The position numbers and the translations under genes are program-made. This document shows positions 20,199 to 31,638 of a stretch of DNA of 64,000 bases, piece by piece. Every line of letters starts with the position of its first letter. Position 1 is the first letter of the stretch. This DNA comes from Shinisaurus crocodilurus. Taxonomy: Eukaryota > Chordata > Lepidosauria > Squamata > Shinisauridae. The notes beneath the pieces are model-generated. The model saw nothing but the letters and a program-made list of their open reading frames with translations, did not search any database and was not told the origin of the DNA. The stretch is from contig CM037880.1 in NCBI GenBank assembly GCA_021292165.1, forward strand, positions 140,246,564-140,310,563. Reading direction: 5' to 3'.

Positions 20199-22712
20199 TA
20201 TTGTTCTGGATACCATATAAAATCATGTAAGAGTTCTGTCTATGGAATTTGATCTGTGGTGTTTGTTTCACATGCAAGTCATCTCTTGATATTTGTATTT
20301 TTTTGGAAAAAAAATTCTGTGTGTCAGACGCATTCAAGAAAGCCATAAAATGATTAACATGCACCTCGAACCAACATATAAGCTGCTTGTTATTTTGAAG
20401 ATCTATGAGGCCATGGAAGAAAGCCTCTAGGGTTTGTGGTCAGCAAGCTCTCCCCGTTCCTTTAGGATTCTGGGCAACCTAATTATCCTACTTTGGTCAC
20501 TTTAGGATTTAATTCCATAGGAATGATACATCCTTTCACTTGTAAAATATTCTGATTTCCGCATGCTTACTATCACAAAGGGCTACGTCTTGACCAAGGA
20601 ACTAATCACGCCAAAATCAATTTTGTAAGCAACTTCTTTCTTGGTTTATTAAGTGTAATAAACAGGGGTATTTTTTACAAAGGAAAAAATTAGTTTCTAG
20701 TGCACACCCTCCACAAATGAATTGCCCTAGCTAAGTTTGTCCCTGGTACTTCCTACTGATCAGGGAAATGGGGGTGGTGGTGCAAAAGTAGATATACAGA
20801 AATACATGCAAGCCACAGTTGTCCAGGGCTCCTCTTCCTTGCTTTTGGATTTCTGTGACAAGTTTCAGCGCCATTTTCCACCCCCTCTGCTCTGTTCCCT
20901 GGCTCTGCTCAATTAAGAGACAAATCCGTTCCACCGTGTATCCTAAAGGCTATAATGAAGTCAACTGTCAAAAAATCCCATCATGCTGCTGCCCTGCAGC
21001 TGTATCTGAAGGCCACTTGTCAGCTGTTTCACCCAGTCAAATGGAGACAAAGGGCCTTTTGATGGCCTGCCTTTCCCTCCCAATCAATCTACACTGAAGC
21101 AGATGTTGAAATCTAACAGGAAAAGGTGTAATTTGATTTTGCATACAGCGTCGGCTGCCTCTATATGGAAATTAAATCTATCAGAACATGATACCCTCCT
21201 GTCAAGATGGGGTAAATAAAATCACTGATTTTTTAAATTTGGTCTTTGCCAAATGTTGAATATATTTTTCTTCCTTCTTCTTTCCTTCCTCCTTTCACAA
21301 CTTGGGCTTGGAGAGTATAGGAAATCCTATTTGGCAACACACAAAAGCAGGTATCAGGGGGAAAAATGCTGGACAAATTGGAACTGTATTCTTTTTTTAT
21401 AAAAAGAAAAGAACCCACCCCCACCCCCCTCCATAAATGTATAAGCTGTTTTTTCTAAAAGGCTGCATAATTTTTGCTCTTATTTACAGAAGGACTGGTA
21501 AGATTTCACCAGTGGAATCTAAGGGAATATGTGAAATAAATAAATGAAAATTTGTTAGTCCCAGCTGCAACCCTCCCCCCCACCCACCCCCAACATTTCT
21601 TAGACGTTTTGCCAAGCTTTAGGCAAAATTTGGTGGCAATCTTAATTTTTAGTATGAGAAGAACTAGAGTATCCCTAAATCTAGGTAAACATAGGAAAGG
21701 AATAAGAATTATTGTTCTCGGATTTCCCATACAAGCCTGCCATCCCACAAGGCAGGAACCCAACTATGGTTGACAGATATCATGAGGAGGTATCACGTCT
21801 CCTTTCAGTCAGATCCAATTTTCATGTTACTTTTTGCTATTGTCATGTCCCCTGAGGTGATTTTCCCACATCCATTTTCATGTAATGACTATTTGGTCTG
21901 AATGTATCTCACCGGGTTATTTACCACATCAGGATAAAGAATGTTGCATACATACCAGTTCACTAAGTGAGGATGATGCATTCAAAAAAACTAAATATTC
22001 ACCACATTAAACTGACATAGTGAAGTCACCCTGTGATTTCGGTTTGCTTTGACAATTATTTATACAGAAAGAGAGACCAACTCTGCTACCAGGAAATATC
22101 CCAAGGTCAACTTTCACTTTGCTTTCTTTGCTCAGGTGCGTTCATATGAAATACATACTGGGTTTCAAAGACATCTGCATACTTTGTGCATATGTGTAAC
22201 CAAGTACAAAAACTAAAGCGAACATCATCAGCCCTCTCAGTGGGGGGGGGGGGAGAGAGAGAGAGAGAGGATAAACTACTGACATTGTTAGAGAACCGCT
22301 AGTATACACTATCTATTGGGACCTTTCTGCTTCAAAGAAACACTACCATTTAAAAATAATGGAGTGTCAAAGATTGCTTAAGCATTGTGTGCCAGATTTA
22401 GCTCTTGTTTACAACAGAAGATAACCAGAGTAATCCCACTAAAGTTCATGATATTACCTCTAGGCTACCTTTAAGGAAAATTTGGCCATATGTCTTTTAT
22501 AGTCCTACCACTGCTGTCTTTTCTTATAACATTAATTCTGTGCTCTCTCTCAAGAGAGGCTTTTCGTGAGATTGAAGGAAAGATCATCATCAGTTTATAA
22601 ACTAGCAAAATATATCACCAGCTATGTTCAGGTTTCATAACTTGGCATTTGCCTTAATGCTAATATAGTTGAGCCTGTACATTCTCCTTATGTAAGTAAA
22701 CAAAGCTTTCAT

Positions 22713-22713
<1 letters not shown>
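20199..22713. other. No gene or clear repeat recognised
   Basis: Low-repeat sequence, with a (GA)n run at about 22250-22269. No frame shows a known domain. The low density of transposons compared with the rest of the window makes conserved non-coding sequence possible. Confidence 0.45.

Positions 22714-22758
<45 letters not shown>
22714..22758. repeat. (CA)n(TA)n microsatellite
   Basis: About eighteen AC units followed by AT units. Confidence 0.95.
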
Positions 22759-22759
<1 letters not shown>

Positions 22760-22779
22760 AACCTGCTGATGAACAGTTA

Positions 22780-22985
22780 TTATTTATGACATCTGTATCC
22801 TGCCTTTCCTCCAAGGAGCTCTGGGTGGTTTACATGGAGCCATCTCATTTCATCCTCACAATGACCCTGTGAGGTAGATACTAGTGATTTGGTTCAAGAC
22901 CAATCAGTGAGTTTCATGGCATACAGGGGGTATGGACCCTGGTCATTCTGGTCAAGCTTCCACTCTACCTCTTAATGAAAATAAA
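22780..22985 (-). mobile_element. tRNA-derived SINE with CCTTGGAGGAAAGGC tail
   Basis: The complement reads CCTCACAGGGTCATTGTGAG, then GAGCTCCTTGGAGGAAAGGC and AGGATACAGATGTCATAAAT. The same body is in the plus-strand copy at 35558-35780. The head is diverged. This is the widespread squamate SINE whose tail resembles LINE 3' ends. Confidence 0.75.
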
Positions 22986-25794
22986 GCAAATTCTGACACT
23001 CCCATCTTCTATTTACACTGACATCACATTGTACTCCATGGGCAAGGTTAAAAGGGGGGCTTTAAAAGTGCTTGTAATTGAGATGCCCAAAGTGCTCTCC
23101 AGAGCACTTAGTATAAATATGAAACAGGCCCCCGGTGTTCTATTCTGCCCTCAGCTCTTTCGGAGAAATCCACTTGTACAATATAAGGACAGCTGCATGC
23201 ACAGATCAAAGACACATTGTGCTCCTTAATATCAGAACACAGTTATTTTACAATCCCCAGCATTTTACCTTTCTGCCCCTCTCCAGATGCATTTTTAAAA
23301 TCTAAGCTTGTTCAAAAACAGCTGCGTTCTTCTGATATAGGAGCACACAGCTTCTTAGAAGCATTCTTTCTTTTGGGTAACTTTTGGAAGACATCATTTC
23401 ACAAGAATGCTAGCAAGTGCAGTGGCAGTTTATCTGAACAGTTTGCTTCTGTTCTTTCTCAAAGTAAGCAAGATCTCTCTTGTCCGACTGAAAACAGAGG
23501 TTAGTTACAAACTGCTGTACATCTTGTTAAGTCTGGAGTTCTCATCAACATCTCTCCAAGGCCTGTCATGCAGTGTAGTTATATTCATCGAGAGACATGA
23601 CCATGTTAAAGTTGCACAGTATCTGGATGTTTTAATTTAGGAATGGGGGCGGGTGGGATGTAGTGGGTTTTTTCCCTATGGCGATCCCATCTGAAGATCC
23701 ATCAACTCAGAAATAATCCAGAGAAATCATAGAAACTCTGGCATACAAACCATATTCCTGCATCAGAAAAATTGGTAAGGACAAAGGAGCAAATGCAGAG
23801 ATCAACACAATACTTTAACTTGGCTTTCATCAAGAGAAATCTTTTTCTTCTTTTTTTTGAGGTTTGGAAAAGTTTTCTGGGGTTAAAATAAAGTTTCTTC
23901 TGTTGCTTACATAAGATTATTCATTATGTAGCTAAATTTCAGGACATCATTTTCAGAATTTCAGAAGCAAGCATGGTCATTGTGTAATGGCAATAGTCCC
24001 ATGTTCACAAAACGGTGGGAAAGAAACGGTGGGTGCTCCAAATAGCTGGATAGCCAGAATGGCTATTGATGTCTCCTTCTTCCCTTCTTTAGCACCTAAT
24101 TTTAAACATACAAATATTTAAGGATATTTCTGATTATTTTCTGATTCACCATATCATGCTCTAAATGAATATGATCATCCAGGTATTTTGTTTTGCTTTT
24201 TTTAGTGTGTCTTCTTAAGAAAAGCTTGTGAAAAGGCTAGTTATGATTTTGTTAACTCGCTTATGCATACATTTATTATGATTCTTCAGAATGCAAAAGT
24301 GTAAGTGTTCGGAGGACAATTTACTCAGTTTTGGCAATCAACTATATTGGATCCCCTCCATCAACATGTTTCCAGGAAGCAAAGCATTTTTATTGGTCTT
24401 CCCCCCACCCCCCATAATTGAAGTTTTCCATAGTCAGACCGGGGTTAGCACAGGAGAGGTTAATTAGATCACGAAAAGCATGCAGAGCTGGAGTTTATTG
24501 TACTCTCATTTATCAATGGCATGCAAGGAAAAAAGTGTTCAAGGCTGTTATAAAATATGCTGCAAACTGGCGATTAACTCCAGAGCTGTCTACATTCTGA
24601 CAGATGCTTGTTGAGCACCTGATACTTTGTTGTGCTGTTAATTGGTTGCCCCTTCTATTTCCTCCCCCAAACCAGTAAAACTATCCAACAAAGACCTACT
24701 TTCTCAAGTACACTATGCCTTATTATTTTTCTATTACAAACCCATAAATGTAAAGGTTACATGCTAGGTCGTTGGCTTTGTTTGCATGAAATATTTAGCA
24801 GGCCTTTGCAATCTTCATTAAATGTTCTGAATAGATACAGTTATAAATCTGATTACTTACTTGCACAGAAACACCTAATGGATACACAGAAATAATTTAC
24901 TCTTATGCCCTTTTCCCTGAGAGACTCATTTTTCATTACCCTCCAGAATTCTGTGCACTCTAAGGGAAGCACCTCCTGGTGGTAGCATGTGAGCCATGGC
25001 TATGGGCCATTATCTAGAAGAGAGATGAGAAATCTTGCTGAGCAAGAAAATAAGTTTTCCAAAATACTTACAGAAAATGGGTTTTGCTTTCTTAGCCCTG
25101 TGATGACTTTTCAGAAAGCTCTTCCAACTATTCATACTGAATATGTTTTGAGGGAAAGGAAAAATAACCAGGAGACTTTCAAAAAATAATCAGACAATTC
25201 TAATATTACACTGTAGAGATATAAGTTCAGATAGCATAAAACCAGGGCATAACAGCTTAAAAGCAAAACAGTTACTTCTGTTACCTAAAAGCCTATGGTC
25301 TCCCCAGAGGATGTCAACTGGGGAAGTTCCCAGTTAAAAAATCAAACACACACATACACACAATATAATGACACTGTGTTTCTGTAATGCCTACAATAAA
25401 GGAATTTCATTGTACTCAAAGGGCACGATCCACATGCAAAAGACATATTGAAATAACCGAGTCCCCTGCAAGAGCATATTATTAGTAACAAACAGTGAAT
25501 TCCTATATATGTCTACTCAGAAGTAAGCGGCATATAAATAAAAAAAACAACAACTGGAAGTTACAAGCTGGACATCCATACTATTTCATTGATACAGTTC
25601 CAAGTTTGCAGTGATATCAGATGATTTGAATGTTTTATCTGCGGTGTTAAGATGTGTGATGATTTATTATTCACACCAATGATGAACACGTATGAATAAA
25701 CCAATCCACTGTGTCAAGCTGCTGAGAAGTAGCAGCAACAGGCTGAGGTTTCCAAGTGCATAAACTAATAACTGAGTTGCACATGTCATAAAAA
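22986..25794. other. No gene recognised; longest low-repeat stretch
   Basis: About 2.8 kb without recognisable transposon ends or LINE/SINE signatures, apart from short A/T tracts. Frames are short and lack domains. Because old repeats are dense elsewhere, this stretch is a reasonable place to look for conserved enhancers. Confidence 0.4.
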
Positions 25795-25988
25795 AATAAG
25801 GAGTTGCTTTGTATGGAGTCAGACCAATAATCCATCTAGCCTAGCAATATCTACTCTGATAGGAAGATCTCTTCAGGGTCTCATGGCAAGTTTTCCCCTG
25901 GGATCTCTTACTCCTTTAACTGGAGACACCAGGGACTCAAGCTGGTACTGTATATACTTCCCTTCCCACAGTTTCCCTTGATTGAAAG
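25795..25988 (-). mobile_element. tRNA-Ala-type SINE, split by a hAT insertion
   Basis: The complement contains AGCTTGAGTCCCTGGTGTCT (B-box end of the tRNA head), CCTGAAGAGATC, GCTAGGCTAGATGGATTATT and GGTCTGACTCCATACAAAGC, in the order of the SINE at 14607. Its 5' side is interrupted at 25997 by the CGAGTC-rich hAT, with flanking sequence resuming at 26606. Confidence 0.75.
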
Positions 25989-25996
25989 GTAATTGG

Positions 25997-26597
25997 CAGG
26001 GATGTTCAAGAGTCCTTGGTCTCGAGTCACGAGTCGAGTCACGAGTCTTTGGACCCGAGTCTCGAGTCCGAGTCCAAGTCCATGGTCCAAAATGGTGACT
26101 CCCGAGTCCCAAGTCCCGAGTCACTCCCAAAACTGACTCCACGAGTCCCTATTAAAATCAATGGGGTTTTCCCCCAACAAAATAAGGCTACTTCAGATGT
26201 GTGGCTTAAATAAATTCTAGGCACAAGTGTGCCTTTTTATTTCAAAACTCTGCAACTGATTTTGACAAGAACAGACCAGGCGGACAAACCCAAAATAACC
26301 AGACAGGCAAAGGAGGCAGGGAACCCCAAAGCAGGCAGGCAGACACAGCCAAACCCAAAATGTCTGAAAGGTTGCATTTTAGGAAAATGATTTTAAAAAA
26401 TAAAATCTTCGCTGGCGATCGCACTTCTCTCCACTCCTTCTGGCACAGCCCAGGGATGTTGAAGAGTCCTTGGTCTCGAGTCCCGAGTCGAGTCTCGAGT
26501 CCCATTAAAAATATTGGGACGCGAGTCCAAGTCGAGTCAGAGGGGGGACTCAGTCCGACTCACGAGTCGAGTCCTCGAGTCCGAGTCCCCATCCCTG
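25997..26597 (+). mobile_element. CGAGTC-rich non-autonomous hAT, copy 2 (601 bp)
   Basis: Ends CAGGGATG and CATCCCTG, with perfect 8-bp duplication GTAATTGG (25989-25996, 26598-26605). Left array at about 26014-26150 and right array at 26475-26590 are both built from GAGTC/CGAGTC words. The middle has AAATAAGGCTACTTCAGATG and GCACAAGTGTGCC, shared with the other two copies. A second CAGGGATGTTGAAGAGTCCT, a copy of the left tip, lies internally at 26453. No coding capacity. Confidence 0.97.
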
Positions 26598-26806
26598 GTA
26601 ATTGGAAGAAAGAAAAGCCCTGACCACCACTGCCACATAAGCATCAGGAGCAGGGTCAGTCCAGAAGCACACCCAAACTGCAAGCTTAAAGCTTCTGGGG
26701 AAAATGCAGTCCTATCCGAAACAGTCTGTACGGATATTACTCAGTCATCAGATCTCCCAATCAACACAGTATAACCATCTTGTATGTTTGTTGAAGACTA
26801 ATGTAC

Positions 26807-27362
26807 TAGGCCCAGTGTGAGCTCTCTTGGTGCCTGAAGCAGAAGAACTGGTGCCACCGCCGTGCAACCCTCCCTCCCGCCACCACAGTGCAACCCTCCC
26901 TCCCTGCTGCCACCAGCCCAAGCCTGGAGAGCCCACCTCCTTTCCTTTGGTGCCACACAGGGGCTCTCTCGGCTGGAGCTGGTGGTAGCAGGGAGGGAGG
27001 GTTGTACATCAGCAGTAGTGGCAGAGGTGGGGCCCCAGGTTCTCACGAGATCGCCAAGATCTCGTGAGAACCTGGGGCCCCACCTCTGCCACTACTGCTG
27101 ATGTACAACCCTCCCTCCCTGCTACCACCAGCTCCAGCGCAGAGAGCCCCTGTGTGGCACCAAAGGAAAGGAGGTGGGCACATGGCAAAGGCCACGGTGG
27201 GAAGGCATCTGGAAGGGCTCTCTAGAGCACCCGCTGGAGCTGGCAGTGAGCTCTCCAGCACGTGGCTGGGCTGGGGGTAGGAGATTGGCATAATTTGCCG
27301 CTCTTCCAGCTCTGCCGCCTCATATGGGTGCCTCACCCTGCTTCATGGGTGGGCTGGCCCTG
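26807..27362. mobile_element. Foldback hAT-like element (556 bp)
   Basis: Flanked by TAATGTAC (26799-26806) and TAATGTAG (27363-27370), one mismatch. The right end is the complement of CAGGGCCAGCCCACCCATGA; the left end TAGGCCCAGTGTGAG is a decayed version. The interior is dominated by a large palindrome. Frames on both strands here are mirror images of one another and are not genes. Confidence 0.75.
26931..27179. repeat. Large palindrome: 122-bp arms, 5-bp spacer
   Basis: Left arm 26931-27052 and right arm 27058-27179 are inverted copies with only about two mismatches (CTCTCGGCTGG versus CTCTGCGCTGG). The spacer is GCCAA. Adjacent sequence 26850-26930 holds a third, more diverged copy of the CAACCCTCCCTCC text. 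Single-stranded DNA or RNA would form a long hairpin. Confidence 0.95.
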
Positions 27363-27370
27363 TAATGTAG

Positions 27371-27990
27371 AGATTAAAACTCATCAAGAAGACAACCTTA
27401 TGTATGCAAACCATGTGCTTTAATCGTTCAGCTACGACAAAAATGATCTATATTCAGTTTGAACAATAACATCTAAGGATTGGAGAGGAGACATTTTAAA
27501 TCATTGTTTCTCCAGTACCTTCAGTCAACACAACCTTAAAAAAAAATTTTTTTTAGTATATTCATTGCGTTATTGCCCCCCGCCCCTTATTTTTAACCAT
27601 CTTGGAGGTTTGTTGACAAGGAGAGAGGTGGAATATAAATATTTTAAATAAATGAATAAACTAGGGTTAGTTCTTTTTAACTTGGGCAAAAGAATTATTC
27701 TGTTATTTGATCTGACACATTACGTGGCATTAAATATATTTCTCTTTATCTAGACAGACTGTAAAACCTATTATTTTGCTTTTAAAAATAGCTTGGGGGA
27801 AGGAAAGCCTGAGAGGAAAGTATTAATTTTAATAACGAATATACCAGCTTTTGATCAAAAACTCTTGAAGGCGGTGAATAATTTTAAAATACAGCAACCC
27901 TCCCCTAAAAAAAAAAAAAAAACTCTCATAAATAAAAATGGTATAACATGATAAAGCTCACAAGACTTATGCCGGGGAATGGACTGGGGG
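27371..27990. other. No gene recognised
   Basis: AT-rich; near 27595-27660 is a short LINE-tail-like stretch (GGAATATAAATATTTTAAAT). Confidence 0.4.
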
Positions 27991-28131
27991 ACTGCAACCC
28001 TGTTGGTACTTCTCAGTGGCTTTCAATAGCATCATCCATGGTATCCTTCTGGATCGTTTATCTGGGTTGGGCTTGGGAGGCAAGGTTTTAAACTGGTTCT
28101 GGTCCTTCCTGGAGGAGCAGTCTCGGAGAAG

Positions 28132-28344
28132 GTGGTGCTGGGGGACTTCTGTTCCACCCCATGGCCATTAGCCTGTGGGGTGCCGCAAGGTGCCATCCTG
28201 TCCCCCGTGCTTTTTAACATCTACATGAAACCGCTGGCCGCTGGGGGAAGTCATCAGGGGAGGCTTGTGCTGAAATGCCATCAGTATGCGGATGATTCTC
28301 AGTCAGCTCTGCCTCTCGTTTGCTTTGGCTATTGGATGGTATAA
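28132..28344 (+). pseudogene. L2 reverse transcriptase fragment (palm, YADD)
   Basis: A 70-residue frame with GVPQGAILSPVLFNIYMKP followed by CHQYADDSQ, the catalytic core of LINE reverse transcriptases; both aspartates of the YADD box are present. It runs out where the inserted L2 tail begins. The next segment (28438-28752) lies in another frame relation and carries the thumb-like KFNPDKT region. Confidence 0.8.
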
Positions 28345-28382
28345 AAATGTATTCAATAAAAAAATAAAATAAAAATATACAT
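28318..28382 (+). mobile_element. Very short L2 3'-tail insertion inside L2
   Basis: GCTTTGGCTATTGGATGGTA followed by TAAAAATGTATTCAATAAA matches the L2 3' terminus at 63660-63712. It splits the host L2 copy after its YADD box; host homology resumes at 28383 (CATCCCAGGGAGGCTGTCGG). No clear target duplication. Confidence 0.65.
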
Positions 28383-28437
28383 CCCAGGGAGGCTGTCGGA
28401 CTCATGAACCAGTGCCTGGAGGCTGTTTTGGTGGTGG

Positions 28438-28752
28438 ATGAGGATAGACAAGCTCAAATTTAATCCAGACAAGACGGGGGTATTGTGGGTTGGGAAACCA
28501 ACTACTCTGGATGGAAATTTAAAGCTGGTCTTAGATGGAGTTGCACTCCCTACAAAAGACCAAGTGTGCAGCCTGGGAGCTCTCCTGGACTCTGCGCTAA
28601 CTGGGGAAGCCCAGGCGGCTGTGGTGTCCAGGAATGCATTTTACTTGCTTAAGCTGGTATGCCAGCCATGGCCCTATCTGGTGAGGATAGACCTCACCTC
28701 AGTTATCCGTACACTGGTGACATCTAGGTTGGACTACTGGGTGTGCCTGTAA
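28438..28752 (+). pseudogene. L2 reverse transcriptase fragment (thumb region)
   Basis: Frame of 104 residues with KLKFNPDKTGVLWVGKPTT, LVLDGVALPTKDQ, SLGALLDSAL and SRNAFYLLKL. These match the region after the YADD box in L2 elements and align with 50982-51398 on the other strand. A stop at TGCCTGTAA ends it soon after SRLDYW. Confidence 0.8.
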
Positions 28753-29055
28753 GTGGGTCTGCCTTTAAAGACAGTTCAGAAACTTCACCTGAGTGTTGGT
28801 GGGGGCGAGGGGCTGTGGCAATCCGATCATATAACACCTATAGTGCGCCAGCTGCACTAGTTACTGTTGTGTTTCTGTCTGAGCCCAATGTGAAGTGCTG
28901 GCTTTGACCTTCACAGCCTTAAATGTTTGGGACCAAATTACCTGAAGGACCACCTTCACCCATATCAGTGTGCCCGCACTTTAAGATCAGCAAAAGATGC
29001 CCTCCTCATTTGTCCACCTGTGAGAGCAGTTAGGTGGGCAACCACCTGAGAGAGT

Positions 29056-29169
29056 GCCTTTTATTATTTATTTATTTATTTATTTATTTATTATTATATT
29101 TATGAATCGCCCATCTGGCCAGACATCCGGCCACTCTGAGCGATGTACAGTCCAATAAAATACAAGGGG

Positions 29170-29204
<35 letters not shown>

Positions 29205-29345
29205 AAAACACAATTAAAAACAGTACAAAACTCCCCAGGCCACTGGGGAGAGAGTTCCATAAATTGGGGGCTGCCACAGAAAAGGCCCTCCTCCTAGTCC
29301 CCACCAGCCTGGTTTCTCTGGCTGTTGGGACAGGGAGAAGGCTGT
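29056..29345 (-). mobile_element. LINE 3'-end fragment nested in L2, minus strand
   Basis: The minus strand encodes RRAFSVAAPNLWNSLPSG (end of an L2-type ORF), then a 3' untranslated region that ends CTGGCCAGATGGGCGATTCA and (AATA)n at 29063-29097. A (CA)n run at 29172-29200 expanded inside it. The plus-strand host copy resumes near 29345. Confidence 0.75.
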
Positions 29346-29640
29346 CCATGGCAGATCTAGTTGCCATTGGGAGTCCCCATCATTGCAGGCTTTTAAGAAG
29401 GCCCTGAAAACATACCATTCTACTTTGGCCTTCGCCTGATATGCTTGCTGTTGTTGCTGGTTTTATTGCTGTTTTATTGCTGTGGTTTTTGCTGTTTTTA
29501 CTGTGTTTTTATTGCTTTTTAAGACTGTGTTGTTTGTATTTTGTGTTTTATTATTGTGAGTTGCTTTGGGAGGGCTTCTGCCCTGAAAGGCAGGCAAGAA
29601 ATATTTGAAATACCATAGATAAAACATACCAGTTAAACAT

Positions 29641-31330
29641 TCCCTACACCAAATGCCTGGCAGAAAATGTTTTAGAGCCTATCTAATGCAAAAAAAGGAG
29701 AGTATGAAATTCATGTAGTGACAGTTTATAATGGAGACCTTCCCTTATATCGGACACTAGTTAACTATACTGAGGGCTAAACTAGACACTATGTTAAATG
29801 TGTGAAGCTTTTTTTTTTTAACCTTAGTGTAAGCACAGGGACCCCTGATCCAGATCAGGACCACCATGCAGGAGCAGCGGAGTTACACTGTTGCACCCAA
29901 CTGCTTCCGCCCCCCCAAATATGCCCCCCCACATGGGGGCTAAAGAAAGGCAGGGGGACTCCATTGATGCAATTTGTCTATTTGTGATAGACTAAGCATT
30001 ATAATTAGTGGGCTTCTTTTATTTCTTTAGTGATCTTATTATATTATTATGTTTGTTCTTTTCATGTTGCCTTTAAAAAAACAACAAACCCAAACACCTT
30101 TACTTTAAAATGTAAAAAAAAAAAAAAAAAAAATAATCATGGGGAAAAAAAATCATGGAAAAGAAAAAACCATTGTGGGCATGCCCTAACATCACATGGG
30201 GCTGTTAGAACAGAGGGTGTCTTGATACTGTTGCACAAACTGTCGCGGCACTCTGCAAACTTCAGTGGTGTCTGCCAATCCCCATTCCTCCCGTATATAG
30301 TACCCATGGATCCAAAAACATTTCAGAGCAGGTAACCCTTGGGAGGGCACTCTAGAGTTGCAAGACAATCACCAAGAAAGTGGAGCTCTGCAGCAGAGCA
30401 CTAGGGAGTTGCTAGCCAGATGGCTCATGCTGTAGCAGAATCCCCTACAGGGTCACACAGTGCTCCCGAAAATTAGCACCCCAGCCAACAACCCGAAATG
30501 CCTATGCCTGGCAGAAAAAGCTTCATTTGATTTGGGTTTGTTTTTTCCCCCTCCAGAACAGCTTGTACAACAAATAACTTTCAACATATACAATTTGCCA
30601 GCTTATGGTGAATAAACCTGTTTTGTAGTCTAGTCATATCATGCGATCTCCCAGGAAACACAACGAAGCTGCTCACTTTTCACTTATGGTGGTTTTAAAT
30701 TAATTTGAATGAAGCTTGCCTCATGAGTATGGCTTATACGACTATGAAGCAACTGATGATGATAAATTACAGCAGTTTCACTCGAGAGCAGCCGGGAACA
30801 ACAGACTGCAACTGAGGTCGAGCTGCCTTAGAAACTGTGCAGAGCATATAAGTCCTGGGTCTCGATGTGTTGGATTGTGGCTAAATAGCTGATCTATCAT
30901 AGGCAAGCCAACCATTCCTGTTTACAATATTTGTTAAACAGGCAACTGAAAAGCTCTTATATATACTAAGAAAGGAGTTAGCAAAAGGCAAATGATGGGT
31001 ACGGGGTCGCTATATTTTAATGGATAATTATTGTAACTGTTTTAACTTTTGTATGTTTTAATTCTACTATAAGTCACCATGAGTCTTTCTTTTTTCTTTT
31101 TAGAAAGGTGCCTAAATTTTAATCATCGTTATACTTCATCATCATCCCGAACGCAGGTTCAGTATATCTTAGCTCGGCATGTCTCAAGTGCTGTAGAATA
31201 ATTCTGTTATGAACCTCTGCATCTGACCTTGGAGCTTCAAATTAATCTGGCAACCAATTCAGGTTTCAAGGTGGTGAAGGCAGCATCAAGTCACTCATCG
31301 GGCGCATTTGTAGGTCATGCTAAGCCACCC
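29641..31330. other. No gene recognised; A-rich tracts
   Basis: A pure A tract lies at about 30114-30133. The start of the block at 29770 (GAGGGCTAAACTAGACACTA) resembles 46638 (AAGGGCCAAACTAAATGTAA), suggesting a dispersed repeat. No known protein domain. Confidence 0.4.
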
Positions 31331-31602
31331 TGTGAATAACCAATGGTGGGTTGGTTGTTCACAGAACAACCCACGGTGCGCCCAACAGGCAATCGGGCTC
31401 ACCATGGGTTGTCCCCTCTCCTTCCCCCCCCCCCAGTCCTCCAGCCGATATCCCAGGGGACTTTGTGGCTAAAGCCGCCTTGCCTCCACTCCCCACTGCG
31501 ATCATCAGTGAGTCCTTTTTCGCTCACCACAGGTTTCTTCCCCTTTCCCCTTTTTTCCTGAGTTTTTTCGGAGTTGACAGCCAGTGGTCCAAGAAGCTCT
31601 GT

Positions 31603-31638
31603 CAAAGTGCCCAACCAGCTCTTTGGTTGGGCACTTTG
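31603..31638. repeat. Perfect hairpin, 15-bp arms, 6-nt loop
   Basis: CAAAGTGCCCAACCA, loop GCTCTT, then TGGTTGGGCACTTTG. It lies inside a GC-rich repeat that also carries GGGTTG words shared with 45290-45450. A T tract does not follow, so a transcription terminator is unlikely. Confidence 0.85.

Larger units (their letters stand above)
28000..29640 (+). mobile_element. L2 LINE copy, 5'-truncated, with two nested LINE insertions
   Basis: Reverse-transcriptase motifs occur in order: CGVPQGAILSPVLFNIYMKP (about 28176-28235), YADDSQ (about 28287), KLKFNPDKTGVLWVG (about 28446) and VLDGVALP, then LVTSRLDYW (about 28720). Frame is lost several times. A short L2 tail sits at 28318-28382 and a minus-strand LINE 3' fragment at 29056-29345. 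The copy ends with the TTATTGCTGTTTT-rich 3' untranslated region and GCAGGCAAGAAAT. It is inactive. Confidence 0.85.

Noticed and set aside
28132..28344. Cellular reverse transcriptase or retron
   Set aside because: Motif spelling, C-terminal LINE signatures and 3' tail identify it as an L2 LINE.
30114..30133. Processed pseudogene suggested by the long A tract
   Set aside because: No exon-like coding sequence is found upstream on either strand.
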